Shown: one piece after another, positions 52,837 through 64,000 of the stretch | How the letters are laid out: each line of letters begins with the position of its first letter | How positions within the stretch are numbered: position 1 is the stretch's first letter | Source of the DNA: Takakia lepidozioides | Lineage: Eukaryota; Streptophyta; Takakiopsida; Takakiales; Takakiaceae | Assembly (NCBI GenBank): GCA_030704615.1 | Contig: CM060733.1 | Span: forward strand, 73,098,001-73,162,000 | Length of the DNA: 64,000 nucleotides | Reading direction: 5' to 3' | Notes under the pieces: generated by a model | What the model was told of the DNA's origin: nothing | The model's database searches: none | What the model saw: the letters and a program-made list of their open reading frames with translations, nothing else | Translations under genes and position numbers: made by a program

Positions 52837-55800
52837 TTAAGAAGAAGCAATCGGTAACGGTTTTGTGGAAAGTTCATCATTTTTCTGGAAATCTACTTTC
52901 CTGGCAAGGGACATGTTGTTTCCATCATCATTTTTTATGAATGGAACTGCTTGAAGAGGGTGCAACAGACCTTTGTCGATTCTAACTTGTAAAGTGGACA
53001 GCCTCCCACGAACACAACGAAGCTCGGCAAGCAAATGTTTGCGCATTGTTTCACTCTCATTGCCAAGAAGCGACAGGGACTTCATCTCAGATTCAATTGA
53101 TGAAACATCCGATGGCTCCTGCCGACCACGCCGGGATGATGCTGAGCACTCCGTAGGCTCTGCTAGATTCACAACTTCCTCCTCTGCATCAATATCTGGA
53201 AGTTCCGATTTCATCAACATGTGAAGACCTCCATGAATGGTCCCGAGCTTTGTGCCACAGAGCTTCACAATAAGCCCTTCCTTCAGATTGGCTTCATCAA
53301 TTGAAGAACGCGGATTTGATGTTTGCACAAGTTACCCTTCAAAGCCCATGGACAATCGCAACAAGCCAGGTGGGCACGTGCATAGATTGTGTAGCTTCGA
53401 CCGGCCGTTTGAACACTATCCACAATCGCCGGATGACCAGGAACAGTGGGCAAATGAACATTGACATCAGGGATCTCCCTTGCAGTCCAAACAGCATTAC
53501 TGATAAATTCCTCTGTCGTACATTCCTTTTGAAGCCTTTCGATTTCAAGTTATCTCTATACCAATAGTGGGTTAGAACAGGACCCACGAGTTCGCTGATC
53601 AGCCAATCGATTCTCCTGCCATCAAGCCTTTGCTTTCCCGAGCGTAAACGAGCCTTCAAATTTCCGTGCCAAGATTCAATTGCGGCATTAGTATCCTGAC
53701 TTGCGTGGGGAATATAACGAGCCCCCGTGATCACATGCTCAGTTTTGGGACCCATTCCATTCTGATGTAACGTAGGAAGTCACGCGCAAGCGGATAGGAA
53801 TAATTCAAATCTTCCAGTCGCTCCAGCGCCCACTCTTCTAGGGTGACTCCCACACAGGCGTTAATGCCGTACATTACGTCGCCAAGCTGTTTCAAAACAG
53901 CATTGCGAGTGTATGGATCGGGCATCTTACGCCACGAATGTTTCAGCCAAGCGCGACGAACATGCCAAAGGCATAGAAATATTGCTACGTCCCCAAACGA
54001 TTCCCTGCACGCACACACATCAAATGCCACCCAATCCATCAGTGTAACTCTTGTCAGTGTAACTCTTATCAGGAACTCTTCGCAGTGTAACTCGTAGAAG
54101 TGTAACTCTTCAAAGTGTCACTCTTAGTAGTGTGACTCATGTAACCCCTCGTGCATCTGGTCATGTAACTATCAGTGTGAAACTCACAGCAGTGTAACCC
54201 AACACATATAACCCCTCGCAGCGCTGTAACGCAATCCATGTTACACCGTGTAACTCTCAGAGCGACCCAACCATACAAACCCTCTGCGATGCTCCCAGTG
54301 TAACTCACATGCTATAGCAGTGCAACCTAATCCATGTAGGACTGCGGATGACACGCCGTGTAACTCCCTGTGTAACTCGCAGTGTAACCCTCTGTCTACC
54401 TCATAGCAGTATAACCCTCGGTCTAACTCACAGTAGTATAACCCTCGGTCACAGCCAACCCTCCGTCCAACTCAAGGCAGTAAACCATCTGTCTAACTGA
54501 TAGTGTAACCCTCAGTGTAATAGACAGCACTGCAACCCAATCCATGTAACCCCTCGAGCAACTGACAGTGTAACTCCAAGTGTTACAGGCAGCAATGCAC
54601 CCCCTCGTGTAACTGGCAGTTTAACTCTTACTGTGATTCTCAGTGTAACTAGCAGCAGTGTAGCCGATCCATGAAACCCCTCGTGCATGCAACTTGTAGT
54701 GTGACTCAGAACATTGTAACTTCTAGCCGTGTACCTGATAGCATTGATTTCTGCGTCTGCATCGTCGACAACAAAAGCATTTGGCCTCCAATCTGGTTTG
54801 CTCTGAAGAAGTCGGTCGCGAAGACGTTTCATCCAGGGGCTCAAGTCAGTCGTTTTGTTTCTCGCTGATATAATATAAGCAACAGGTATGCCGTTGAGCC
54901 ATTCGTCAAACACCATCATGGTATACATTGGAACTGCAATGTCGCAATGGTACAAAAATGAATAAGGTGAGCGTTAAATATTGGCAACAGTTGCATGGCA
55001 CTCACATTTCAGAATGCAATGAAAGGTAAAGCGTGACACGAATACCTTATTCGTTGGTCCCAAATGTTGCATCGCAGGATACCACACGGTTGTGTCCCAA
55101 GTCGATCATTTTCTGTTTTTGCCACTCCGTTTGTATTCCAATTACGAACTTCAAATCACCCGCCACTGGCGCTGTCTCTTCATGGTAGAAGAAGACGCTT
55201 TCAGGATTGCTATTGACCCACATACGTACACTTTGTGCATCATCTGGATGTTTTTTTAACTCTCAATCGCAAGCTTGTCGGCAATGTTTCTCACGTCGTA
55301 CTCGAACAAGAAACAATCGCGACTCCACTCCATGCCTGGCTGAGACGCACAAGCTTCCTGGAGTTGTTGAGTGTGTTGTGTCATAATCATAGCTGGAGAT
55401 AGGCCACTGCGAAGACTATCGACGATCCACTGTTTCATATCTTGGCTGAGACGAGGGGCATGCACGAATCGCGAGAAATGGGAAGAGGGGTCAGCTGAAC
55501 CATGACATGGCTTTCCTTTTGCATCCACATGCTGTTTCTGGAAGTATGTGATGATTGCCAACTCTGAATCTAGAAAACACTGGCCAACTTTGAAGCTACA
55601 CGTACACCCACGTTTGTATGACTCTCCGAAATCCGCTGCCTTACGTCTGATTCGCTTGACTGCTGTTTGATTATCGGAGGCTGCTATCGGTTTTTCTTTT
55701 TTCTTCACAATCGGCGGGTCCGTGCGCCTATCTATCGGGCCGTAGCAGCAGTGGTACCTGCAAAAAAAAGCATATAAAGCGAGGAGGGTTATCGCCATAT

Positions 55801-56330
55801 ACGACTTTGCTAGACTAGCAGAAAGAAGTGGGGCTGGGAATGTTATACAACCCTCATAAGTGACTTACTTATGCCACTGACGATAACTGTTTGCACGCGG
55901 TGTTGTCAAATCTGGCAACTCACGGTACCTTCGATCTTGAACATAAAATTGGGTCTTCCCATCCACTCTACTCCTTTCTCCCTCCAGAAAGTCAGGAATG
56001 CGAGACCATGGAACGACAGCTACTTCGATGGATATCCGTTTCCCTTTTCCCTGGGAAACCTGGCGTATCCAACGGAGGTTTGTGTGATTGAAAAGCCCGT
56101 CTATGGGCAGCTGTAGGATGCATTTCAAATGAGATACCAAATGCTGCAAATGACAGAGTTCTCCCGCCTCATCTTTCAAACCATTTGATTCCAATGCTGC
56201 TTTGCGTTCCTCGTCTAGCACCTTCGCGGCAGCACATGCCATTAGCAGCAACAATACCACCAGTACAGTACAAATCGCATAATACACGCGGGCAACGCAG
56301 CGGAGCCCTCGGGACTGCACGTCGTCTACG
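52837..56330 (-). pseudogene. MULE D: SWIM-finger Mutator-like transposase gene, four or more exons
   Basis: This is a different MULE family, nearly complete. Exons on the minus strand: about 56330-55869, 55757-55046, 54933-54735 and 54004-52837. Junctions at 55869/55757 and 54735/54004 restore the reading frame exactly. Order: a region with Y-H-C-C-Y-G and C-T-C-S-F-K-V-G-Q-C (zinc-binding type), then V-V-S-C-D-A-T-F-G (first Asp), F-V-V-D-D-A-D-A-E-I-N (second Asp), and C-L-W-H-V-R-R-A-W (C..H). Then come T-N-A-A-I-E-S-W-H-G-N-L-K (catalytic Glu) and a SWIM finger C-D-C-P-W-A-L-K-G-N-L-C-K-H-Q. All three acidic residues are present. Defects: a shift in an A/T run at 55251-55257, TAA at 55047-55049, and one-base shifts near 53520 and 53300. 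The 56.3-kb N-terminus is hydrophobic and uncertain. The third intron is filled by a minisatellite. Confidence 0.75.
54040..54690. repeat. GTGTAAC(C/T)C minisatellite inside an intron of MULE D
   Basis: Irregular units of 10-20 bp such as AGTGTAACTC, GTGTAACCCCTC and TCCATGTAACCC. In this orientation the motif is the reverse complement of the GAGGGTTACA array at 56.5-58.0 kb. It occupies most of the intron 54005-54734. Confidence 0.85.
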
Positions 56331-56469
56331 CACCTGGTGAAAATGACGAGCGATGATGGAGTTACACGTGGGTTTTGATGTTACCGAATCGTGTAACCCA
56401 GGTTTGAATTCAAAATATCTGACACCTCTTGGAGCCCGCCAATTTTTGCCGGGCACTAAGGGGCTACAC

Positions 56470-58045
56470 GAACAGGGGTGACATGCGTTGGGGATAAAGG
56501 ATCCGGGGTGACACGAGCTATGAGTGACACAATCGGGGGTTACACGGGGGGGATTGATACAGTATCGGGGTTACATGGTGGGGTTACAATGTGAGAGTTG
56601 CACAATGAGGGTTACACGAGGCGGAGCTAAAGCGCTGACGTGCAGAGGGTTACAGGATGATGGGGTTACGAGGAACTGGAGTTACACGGAGAGGGTATAT
56701 GGGATAACATGATACAAGCTTACATTGGGGTTACACGATGCAGGATAACATGGAGTGAGGGTTACACCTCGCGGGTAACAGAGGGTTACATGGGTTACAA
56801 AGGGTTACAGAGGGTCATGGGGTTACATGGGTTACAGAGGGTGACATAGGGTTACATGGGAGGGTTACATGGAGTGAGGGTTACACTCAGCGGGTGTTAC
56901 AGAGGGATAAAACGGGTTACGGAGGGTTACATGGTGGTGAGGGTTACACCTGGTGGGGTTACAGAGAGTCACAGAGGGTCACATAGGGTTACATGGAATG
57001 AGGTTACACAGGGGTGAGGGTGACACTCTACGGTGTTACAGAGGGTTACTGAGGGTTACATGGTGGTGAAGGTTACACCTGGTGAGGGTTATAGAGGGTC
57101 ACAGAGGGTCACATGGGTTATAGAGGGTAGAGGGTTACATGGGTGAGGGTTACATGGGGTTACATGGGTTACACAGGGTCACAGAGGGTTACACGGGTTA
57201 CGCAGGGTCACAGAGGATTACATGGGTTACAAGGAGTGAGGGATGCATAGGGATGGGGGTGACACTCTGCGGTTGTTACAGAGGGTTACATGGTGGTAAG
57301 GGTTACACCTAGTGAGGGATATAGAGGGTCACAGAGGGTTACATGGGTTACAGAGAGTTACAGAGGGTCAGAGAGGGTTACATAGAGTGAGGATTATATA
57401 GGGGTGAGGGTGACACTCTGCGGTGTTACAGAGGGTTACATGGTGGTGAGGGTTACAAAGGGTCACAGAGGGTTACATGTGTTACAGAGGGTTACATGGA
57501 GTGAGGGTTACATAAGGGGTGAGGGTGACGCTCTAACGGTGTTACAGAGGATTACATGGGTACAGAGCCACGGAGGGTCACAGAGGGTTACATGGAGTGA
57601 GGGTTACATGGGGATGAGGGTGACACTCTGCGGTGTCACAGAGGGTTTGTGAGAGTTACGGAGGGTTACATGGTGACGAGGGTGACACTCTGCGGTGTTA
57701 CAGAGGGTTACATGGTGGTAAGGGTTACACCTGGTGAGGGATATAGAGGGTCACATGGGTTACAGAGGGTTACATGGTGGTGAGGGTTAGAGAGGGTCAG
57801 AGAGGGTTACATGGAGTGAGGGTTACATAGGGGTGAGGGTGACACTCTTGTGTTACAGAGGGTTACATGGTGGTGAGGGTTACAAAGGGTCACAGAGGGT
57901 TACATGGGTTACAGAGGGTTACATAAGGGGTGAGGACGACACTCTACGGTGTTACAGATGGTTACATAGGTTACAGAGCCACAGAGGGTTTGTGAGGGTT
58001 ACATGGTGGCGAGGGTGACACTCTGCGGTGTTACAGTTGGGTTTT
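56470..58045. repeat. GAGGGTTACA minisatellite
   Basis: Over 1.5 kb of units such as GAGGGTTACATGG, GTTACAGAGGGT and GTGACACTCTGCGG. Higher-order blocks of about 100-170 bp begin GGGTGACACTCTGCGGTGTTACAG (for example near 57408 and 58017). It lies just upstream of MULE D. No gene is inside; the frames over it are repeats. Confidence 0.9.
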
Positions 58046-58559
58046 TCGTCATTGCTTCTTTCTTCGTAGTTCATCCTTCTTCCGGTTGACATTCGGTGTC
58101 TGCCGTGGTTCATCCGTTCCTTGTCATTCATCCTTTCGGGATGAGGAAGGATCTGGAAAGTGTAATGAATTCAGATGCGGCGTTACATGAATGCAATACT
58201 TGCAGGTAGGCTTATTATTATTGCGGGCTACATTATCCGCCATTTTTATGCAATCCGTTGGATTGTGCCCTCGTTCTCGCTCTAATTTATGATAAGTGCC
58301 TCGTGGTGTGCTCAAGAATACATATATGCCTCTCATTAAAACTCAATTTCCTAATTAAAAATTTGTTCTTCTCACCATTTCTCTACTTAATTTGTAGAGT
58401 GCGCATTATCAAACCATCTGCAAACAGAATACCGTAGTATAGGGGTCATTTTGACACAAATTTTAACATTTCAAAGATTGTTGAAAATTTTGAAAATTGA
58501 TTTTGTGAAATTAACTGACTTTGTGAATGATAATAGAGTATCTTTGGAATATTCCATAT
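58046..58559. other. AT-rich, no recognisable gene
   Basis: Nothing supported. A few TTCATCC repeats occur near 58.07-58.13 kb. Confidence 0.4.
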
Positions 58560-59742
58560 GTTGCCACACATCATACTCAGAACACCAATGGATTCAACCA
58601 GAGGGCTACCCTTCTCAGTCATGTATCTTACAGACATTGAACAAGAATCCCTCACTGGCTAGGGCTTCACTGCAAACAGCTTCTCGAGTCTCCTCACCAT
58701 CTACTCTAGCCAAAAGTATACTTTGCGATCAATGGATGCCTTACCTGCCAGGATCTGCCACTGGTCCTCTGCTGACAAGGAGTTCAACCCCTCGCACCAA
58801 ATGACTACCCCTGCTTTTCTGGCTCCTTGCTAACTACTTTGCATGGATTGGGACCAGACCAGTTCAGGACCTGCCAATTGACCCAGGAGATTGGCAATGG
58901 AACTTTGGGGGGACCCTATGCAAATTTTTCTCCTACTCCGCAAAGAAAGCCTACAGAGCCCTCATCAACCTTGGTTCCCTATCTGTAAAATGGAATGAGG
59001 AGTGGGGTCATGAACAATTCCTGGAGGAAAATTGGGACAGTATCTGAAGTTTGATTTGGGAGAAATCAAAACCTGCCAAGCTCAGTGCCTTCTTATGGCA
59101 GATTGCCAACAGGGCTCTCAAGACATCAAGAAGACTCCAGAACGTCAGCTGTTCTTCCTCAGATTTTTTCAGATCCACATGGGGCCGGGGGTGGGGGGCG
59201 GGTTTGCACCTGCATGGGGATGACTCCTGTGAATGGCCGGGACAAACCCCACCTCAGTGGCAACAGCACCAAACCCTCCTCTCCTGCTTCCCCACAATTT
59301 GATAAGTCCGACATAAACTGGAAGCATGTCAAGACCAACACCAAGACCAAGCTGTCTTACTTCAAATAGCTTATTGCAGCTCATTTCTAGGGATCCATTG
59401 ATCCCTTCACTGTTGTTTCCACTACTTGCTCAGTGATCAAAATTAGGGCAATGGCCCTCTGTGATGTCTGGGGATGGGGTTTCCCTTTGGCGTGCATACT
59501 GTTTCTGCTCTGGGTCTCCTCCCCTTACTCCCCTTACTCCACCCTTACTCTCTAGCTCCTAGTCTCAATGACACCAGTGATAGTTCTTCGGGTCATCCGT
59601 CACGGTTTACCGTGTGCTTGGGCCTCATGGCGGCCAAGGGCCATCAAGGGTTTTTAATTTTTTTCCCTTCAATAGTTATAATAAAGTTCATCCAGGACCT
59701 CTGTCCCGTGTTCTGCAACCCTAAAAATAAAAATAAAAAAAA
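58560..59742 (+). mobile_element. LINE remnant (3' part with zf-RVT-like domain and A-rich tail)
   Basis: Plus-strand frames near 58990-59130 read W-D-S-I-W-S-L-I-W-E-K and A-F-L-W-Q-I-A-N-R-A-L. This is the pattern of the zinc-binding region (zf-RVT) that follows reverse transcriptase in plant LINEs. The zinc ligands are not clearly preserved. The tract ends in AAAAATAAAAATAAAAAAAAA at about 59722-59742, as expected for a LINE tail. No RT core was found, so it is 5'-truncated. Confidence 0.45.
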
Positions 59743-60479
59743 ACGTGTACTTCGGTGCCCACTTTAAAACTTTAAAACTGCCCCGGAATGCATATATGCC
59801 ACAGAAGGTCAACTACTACACTCAAAATCAGAGTGCGAATCCAACAACATTCAAAAGAGGCATCAAGCACCTTTACTATCATATCTTAGATTAAATTCAT
59901 CTAATTAACATTGGTGTCTTGCATGACACACTTGTCTTAATATGCCATAAAATACAACTAAACTAATCTATAAAGAGGTACAATAATAATTCAAGAGGAT
60001 AACACAACGGGTCAAATATATCATCTCTGCAAAAAGCTCCTTATGGAGACCATGTCTACAGGTCTTCCTCAGTCACTTTCAGCAGACATAATGAAGAAAT
60101 TGCCAGTACAGAGGAAGTTGCCATGCCCTGCTTGACGTGTAATAGGTATTAAAATGCCATACATACACCACCAAAAAGGGCAGCTTTCTGTGCCATATTT
60201 CAAGTTCAAACCCCTTTGAACCAAGCTGTGAGAGCTCATCTTGGAACAGTTACAAGACCATTCGACTGTCCCCATCACTGGTTCTACACTAAAGTGAACT
60301 TCACAGTGAACCAAAAACTGTGTGAAAAAGGTCCCCAACTGTTTCTTCCAGTAAAGAGCCTAGTGGTGCTATGCCACTTGATTCACAGGAAAAATTAAGG
60401 GGAGGGGAGAATGGAGCTAAATGCATTAGAGACAAATATACAAGGAAACATAGGGACATGCTAGACAATGAATGAAAGA
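59743..60479. other. Intergenic and 3' UTR region of the PP2C gene
   Basis: No coding region. The part next to 60479 should contain the 3' UTR of the minus-strand phosphatase gene. No poly(A) signal was assigned with confidence. Confidence 0.45.
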
Positions 60480-63298
60480 TCATTGAAAGCGAACCACGAT
60501 GCACGAAATGTCATCCTTGCTCTTACGATTGAGTGCTTCAGTTGTGAGTTGCTTGGCTGCCACCTTTGGATCCCGCACCTTCTTCACCAGATCAACAGCC
60601 TCTTGATTCTTCATCACCTGTTTACAAGCATGAGCTACAAAATTAGTGTTTTCTCATTCAAAACAGAAACTCCTATAAAAGTACAACATACTACAGTTGA
60701 ATGCATACTACCACACAAAAATGACCTTGACAAGGTGGATCTTACAGTTAGATATAAACTCCTTGAATGTCAGCAAAGGGCTCAATCAAAACCCACACCC
60801 AGCCTTTGATGTAGACAACAAAGGTAAGGTTTGATTTCTTTTGCCACTGGACAATCCATTATTGAAATGGGAAGAGGTGATTGTTCTGAAGGAAACAAGG
60901 AGGCAGGTGTGATGAGTGTCCTTACCATGCTTGAAAGCCCAATAGCATACATACAGCAGAGGAAGAATGACAATAACAGGGAAAATGGGAACTGCGTTCC
61001 CACAAAACTCTTAAGAAATGTGATCGATGGTACTGGTTCCATTTTTTCAATGTCCGGGACAACTGATAACTCAACCAATAGAGGGCTGCAGTTCAAGGCA
61101 TTAACTCCGAATATGCAACTCCAAGAAAATTGGGACAACTTACTTTTCACCTCTAGTGGGTGGCTCACTGAAAAGAGTACCACACACTCCCACCCACAAG
61201 ACGTCTTGTTTTTCCCTTAATGCTGTGCTTGTATGTAAGTACATGTCACCTCCATTGTCAAGCTAGTTGGCAAGGGGGATAGGCCAAGGAAGGAAAATGG
61301 GGAAGATGCACAAACAGTGCTGAGGCTTACGGCTTCTGCAATCCTGAGACATACCTCTTTAACAAAATTTTAGTTGTAACTTGCCATCTCTTTAACAGAT
61401 GACCTTCACAAGACCATACCAAGAAATAAGAGTGTCTTGGGTCAATGCTTTGGGCAATGCCATAGCATATAGGCAACACTGACACCGAACTGTTGAAATA
61501 CCTAAACTATGCCATATGGACATTTATCTGATGCAGTAAGAAGAAGAAAATACTCGAGTCAAAATCCTACCCCAACTTTTGATACATGAGAAGAGAGGAG
61601 AGGAGTGGAAAGAATATAGTCCTGTGCAGCTTTGGTTTAAAAGTTTCTAGCATCTTTCCCTGACATGTAACCACTTGGAATTGACAACAACAAAATGGTG
61701 ACCTAGAGCTCCAGTCAGCAGACAGAGATACAAGCTCCTACTACAATCGTTTAGAGAAAGAAAGAGGGCTCAGTAAAAACAATTAGATGATTTCAACCAC
61801 ACCGACATAGGTTTGAAGGTGCACATGGAAACTCGCAGAGATACAAACAACATTTCTTTCTCCAACACCAGCATGCAGCAGAACTTGTCTACATCTAGGG
61901 ATTGATAGTGGAAAAACACCCCACACCTCTGTTTACAGCTGCAAGTGTGTTCTACTTGAATAGAGGTACAAACCTTCCAAAGGCCATCACTGGCCAGAAT
62001 GAGCAAGTCGATGCTGTCATCCACCAACTCTTCTCTGATATCTGGCTGTGCACTCAAATGAACCTTCAGACTTTTGTCGCCGAATGCACGAGCTACTGCA
62101 AGTTGTCCATCCACCCTTGGAACATCCCCTGCAACACAGGCAGGAGCTATGTAAGGCACACAAAATTGCCTTCCCAGAATGTGCAGGTGGGAGTTCTTAA
62201 ATAAACCAGTACAACCAAAGGAGTGGGACCCTTGCAAACACCAGCTTCCCCTCTCACTGGGAACACAAAAACCTTAATGCTGTCTCTTCACTTACACAGC
62301 CACCAATCAACACCTTATTATACCTCAAGACCTGTGAGGTTTTGACCATACAAACCCCAAAATGTCAGGCAACCCCAAGATTAACACAAACTACAACATT
62401 CAGAGACCGAACTCCAGAGGGGCTATCCTTCCGATGAGCAGATTAAAACAATACCTGGCATGTTAGAGACGAAACCCCCCTTGTTTTCAATGCTTCCCCT
62501 CTCAGAAGGAGCACTTGGCTCATGATCAACAGAAAGCTGGACAGCAACTCCAGCCCTGCAAAGAACTGCCCTGGAATCACCCACATTGGCCACCAACAGA
62601 CGCCTGCCATCTATAAGAATTGCAGTCACAGCTGTTGAGCCTCCAGGTCCCAAATCTGGAGCTCTCTCCAGAATAGTCCCATCTGTGTTTAGATATGCCT
62701 TTCTGATAGCTGCTGCAGGATCTCTCCAAAATCCAGCCTGCCACAACATTAACTCAGCCAACTGTCATGCCACAGTAATTCATGGCAAGAGTCCCACTCT
62801 CCTCCCTTACTCCACGTTGATCCATAGGCCTAGAGCCCTTATGGAAAAATCAGCTTCCCCACAATGCACACCTGTGTACTGTTTCCACTGCATTAATAAA
62901 GCTCCAAAGGAGTATCATGCAGCAAATGACATCTGAACATCTACACACACGAGTCTAAAAGCAACCATCTAAAGAACAATAGAACAGATCGACAAAAAGG
63001 TTGAGCGGGCACTTCCAGAGAGCTACAGTTTCATTCTAGTTTGAGAGCTTCATACCTCTTTGAGAATATTGTCAAACAGATTTTGCTGCAGATAGTCAGC
63101 AACGTTTTGTCCCAGATGACCATCATAGATAGCAAACAATCCGAGTTCATGTTCTTTGACTCTTCTGAATTCTGCAACATGATAATCTTCCATTGCATGC
63201 CTTGATTTTCCTTTCACAAGAGAGAAGCCATGCACAATCTGATTGCTAGTATGCTGACTCTGTCCTCTTCCAGTGTCGGGTTGCAAGCCTGAAGCCAT
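60480..63298 (-). CDS. Protein phosphatase 2C, plant clade-F type (PIA1/WIN2-like), four coding exons
   Basis: Mg/Mn-dependent Ser/Thr phosphatase, apparently intact. Coding exons 63298-63056, 62737-62455, 62128-61974 and 60617-60480 total 819 nt: 272 residues and a TGA stop, the usual length of this clade. All introns are GT-AG and phases agree. Metal-binding and core motifs are all present: M-E-D-Y-H and Y-D-G-H-L-G in exon 1; [18 protein letters not shown] and V-D-H-E-P in exon 2; L-A-V-A-R-A-F-G-D and L-A-S-D-G-L-W-K in exon 3; [11 protein letters not shown] at the end. Lys after SDGLW, where many PP2Cs have Asp, is normal for clade F. No signal peptide or membrane segment is seen, so it is probably cytosolic/nuclear. 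The start is the first ATG of the exon, directly after a CAG that looks like the acceptor of a 5' UTR intron. It is the only clear intact host gene in the window. Confidence 0.93.
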
Positions 63299-63850
63299 CT
63301 GAAGATTAAAGCAACATCCACAACCATCAGAAACGGAGCCTTGTTAAATGTATCCCCATGAATGTCCTATTGGCATGATGACAGGAGAACATACACTTCA
63401 CGTGTGCATAGGAATGTTCCAACCTAGACCGAAGCATCTAGAATATGACAGCGTGTAACCGAAACAAAGCACCTTTACGACCTGCCAAATCCTCCCAAAA
63501 GGACAGTATTCTACGGTTCCATAGCAATATCCAGGAGAACAGCTCAAGTGAAGAACACACTCCTCAACAATCGTAAGGGAAAAAGGTGAGCTCCTAGTCT
63601 TAAACTCACGGCACCGACGCAGCCTATAAGTGGTTGACAGATTCGGGCTCTCAGAGGCATGAAGACTGATGCTGCAAAGCGATGAAGTCGGAAATTTGGT
63701 TCCGCGCACTGTCGAAGCACCCAATCTCTGTCTAGCAGCTTGGGCAACGAGATAAATGAATCAAGTGTTTAGGACTACAGGAAAAAGGGGTAAAATCGGG
63801 GATTAAAGAGGACAATCAGATCCGATGAGAACTGGTATAAAAACAGACGA
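63299..63850 (-). promoter_or_regulatory. PP2C 5' UTR with candidate leader intron
   Basis: The CAG at 63301-63299 immediately before the start codon follows a T-rich stretch. A GTGAGTTT at 63609-63602 could be its donor, giving a roughly 310-bp leader intron and a non-coding first exon above 63610. No minus-strand TATA box is obvious. A TATAAAA on the plus strand near 63836 points the other way. Confidence 0.35.
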
Positions 63851-64000
63851 GGGATGGACTTCGCATACATGGTAGAGACGCGCTAACATGCAGACAGTGG
63901 AGAAGAGAGACAGGAGAAAATGTAGGCGTGCGAGCTTGCAGGCTGTGTCGCGCACCTTGCCTGTCTTACAAGCACGTGACCAAAGCTTGCCCCACGCCGC

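Noticed and set aside
56169-56456. Membrane-protein gene at the 5' end of MULE D (hydrophobic V-V-L-L-L-L-M stretch)
   Set aside because: It is continuous with the MULE D exon and not seen as a separate gene. The hydrophobic run may be a frame-shifted N-terminus.
56470-58045. Interstitial telomere repeats (GGGTTA)
   Set aside because: The unit is GAGGGTTACA with variable spacing, not TTTAGGG or TTAGGG in register.
63780-64000. Divergent gene starting at a plus-strand TATAAAA near 63836
   Set aside because: No open reading frame or splice support in the remaining 160 bp.

Overview
The window is a gene-poor, transposon-rich stretch of a plant nuclear genome. GT-AG introns, a canonical plant PP2C phosphatase gene, CACTA, MULE and Ty3/gypsy elements, and fragments of PPR genes point to a land plant. 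The repeat load and PPR style would fit a large non-seed-plant genome such as a fern or lycophyte, but the species cannot be fixed from the sequence. Only one gene looks like an intact ordinary host gene: a four-exon clade-F-type PP2C phosphatase at the right edge (60.5-63.3 kb, minus strand).

Layout. 0.06-1.6 kb: decayed Mutator-like transposase (MULE A). 1.8-3.75 kb: arrays of a palindromic motif with a GGCGCC core. 3.8-5.3 kb: methyltransferase-like gene, copy a. 5.8-9.0 kb: 3' half of a gypsy element on the minus strand. 9.0-14.3 kb: two CACTA ends around a chromovirus pol and a second gypsy RT/RNase H. 14.7-16.9 kb: PPR fragment and a 0.74-kb direct duplication. 17.1-18.3 kb: methyltransferase-like copy b, then palindromes, then a convergent ParB-companion fragment. 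19.4-26.15 kb: gypsy element from integrase to 3' LTR. 26.15-27.0 kb: methyltransferase-like copy c. 27.05-29.3 kb: 5' LTR and leader of a second gypsy copy. 29.3-30.8 kb: CACTA transposase and gypsy RT fragments. 31.1-33.2 kb: a second palindrome family and MULE B. 33.3-38.4 kb: unknown repeated ORF, palindrome array, and a remnant of a multi-exon transposase-like gene. 38.4-44.7 kb: mostly non-coding, with a SINE candidate and an LTR-like block. 45.0-50.1 kb: methyltransferase-like copy d and a head-to-head gene with a ParB-like DGNHR motif, whose large intron is filled by a third palindrome array. 50.5-52.5 kb: MULE C. 52.8-56.3 kb: MULE D, a different family with a SWIM finger. 56.5-58.0 kb: GGGTTACA minisatellite. 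58.6-59.7 kb: LINE remnant. 60.5-63.3 kb: PP2C.

The most interesting signal is a multi-copy eukaryotic gene family that looks like a beta-class DNA amino-methyltransferase (motif IV region before the motif I glycine loop). It has a consistently altered motif IV (D-I/L-P-D/N-G). A separate ParB-like gene family lies beside two of its four copies. All four copies have dyad-symmetric repeats within about 110 bp of, or inside, the gene. ParB-like and beta-class methyltransferase domains are commonly combined in phages and bacteria, so this could be a domesticated or mobile DNA-modification module. All function here is inferred from motifs read by eye. Most copies carry frameshifts or stops.
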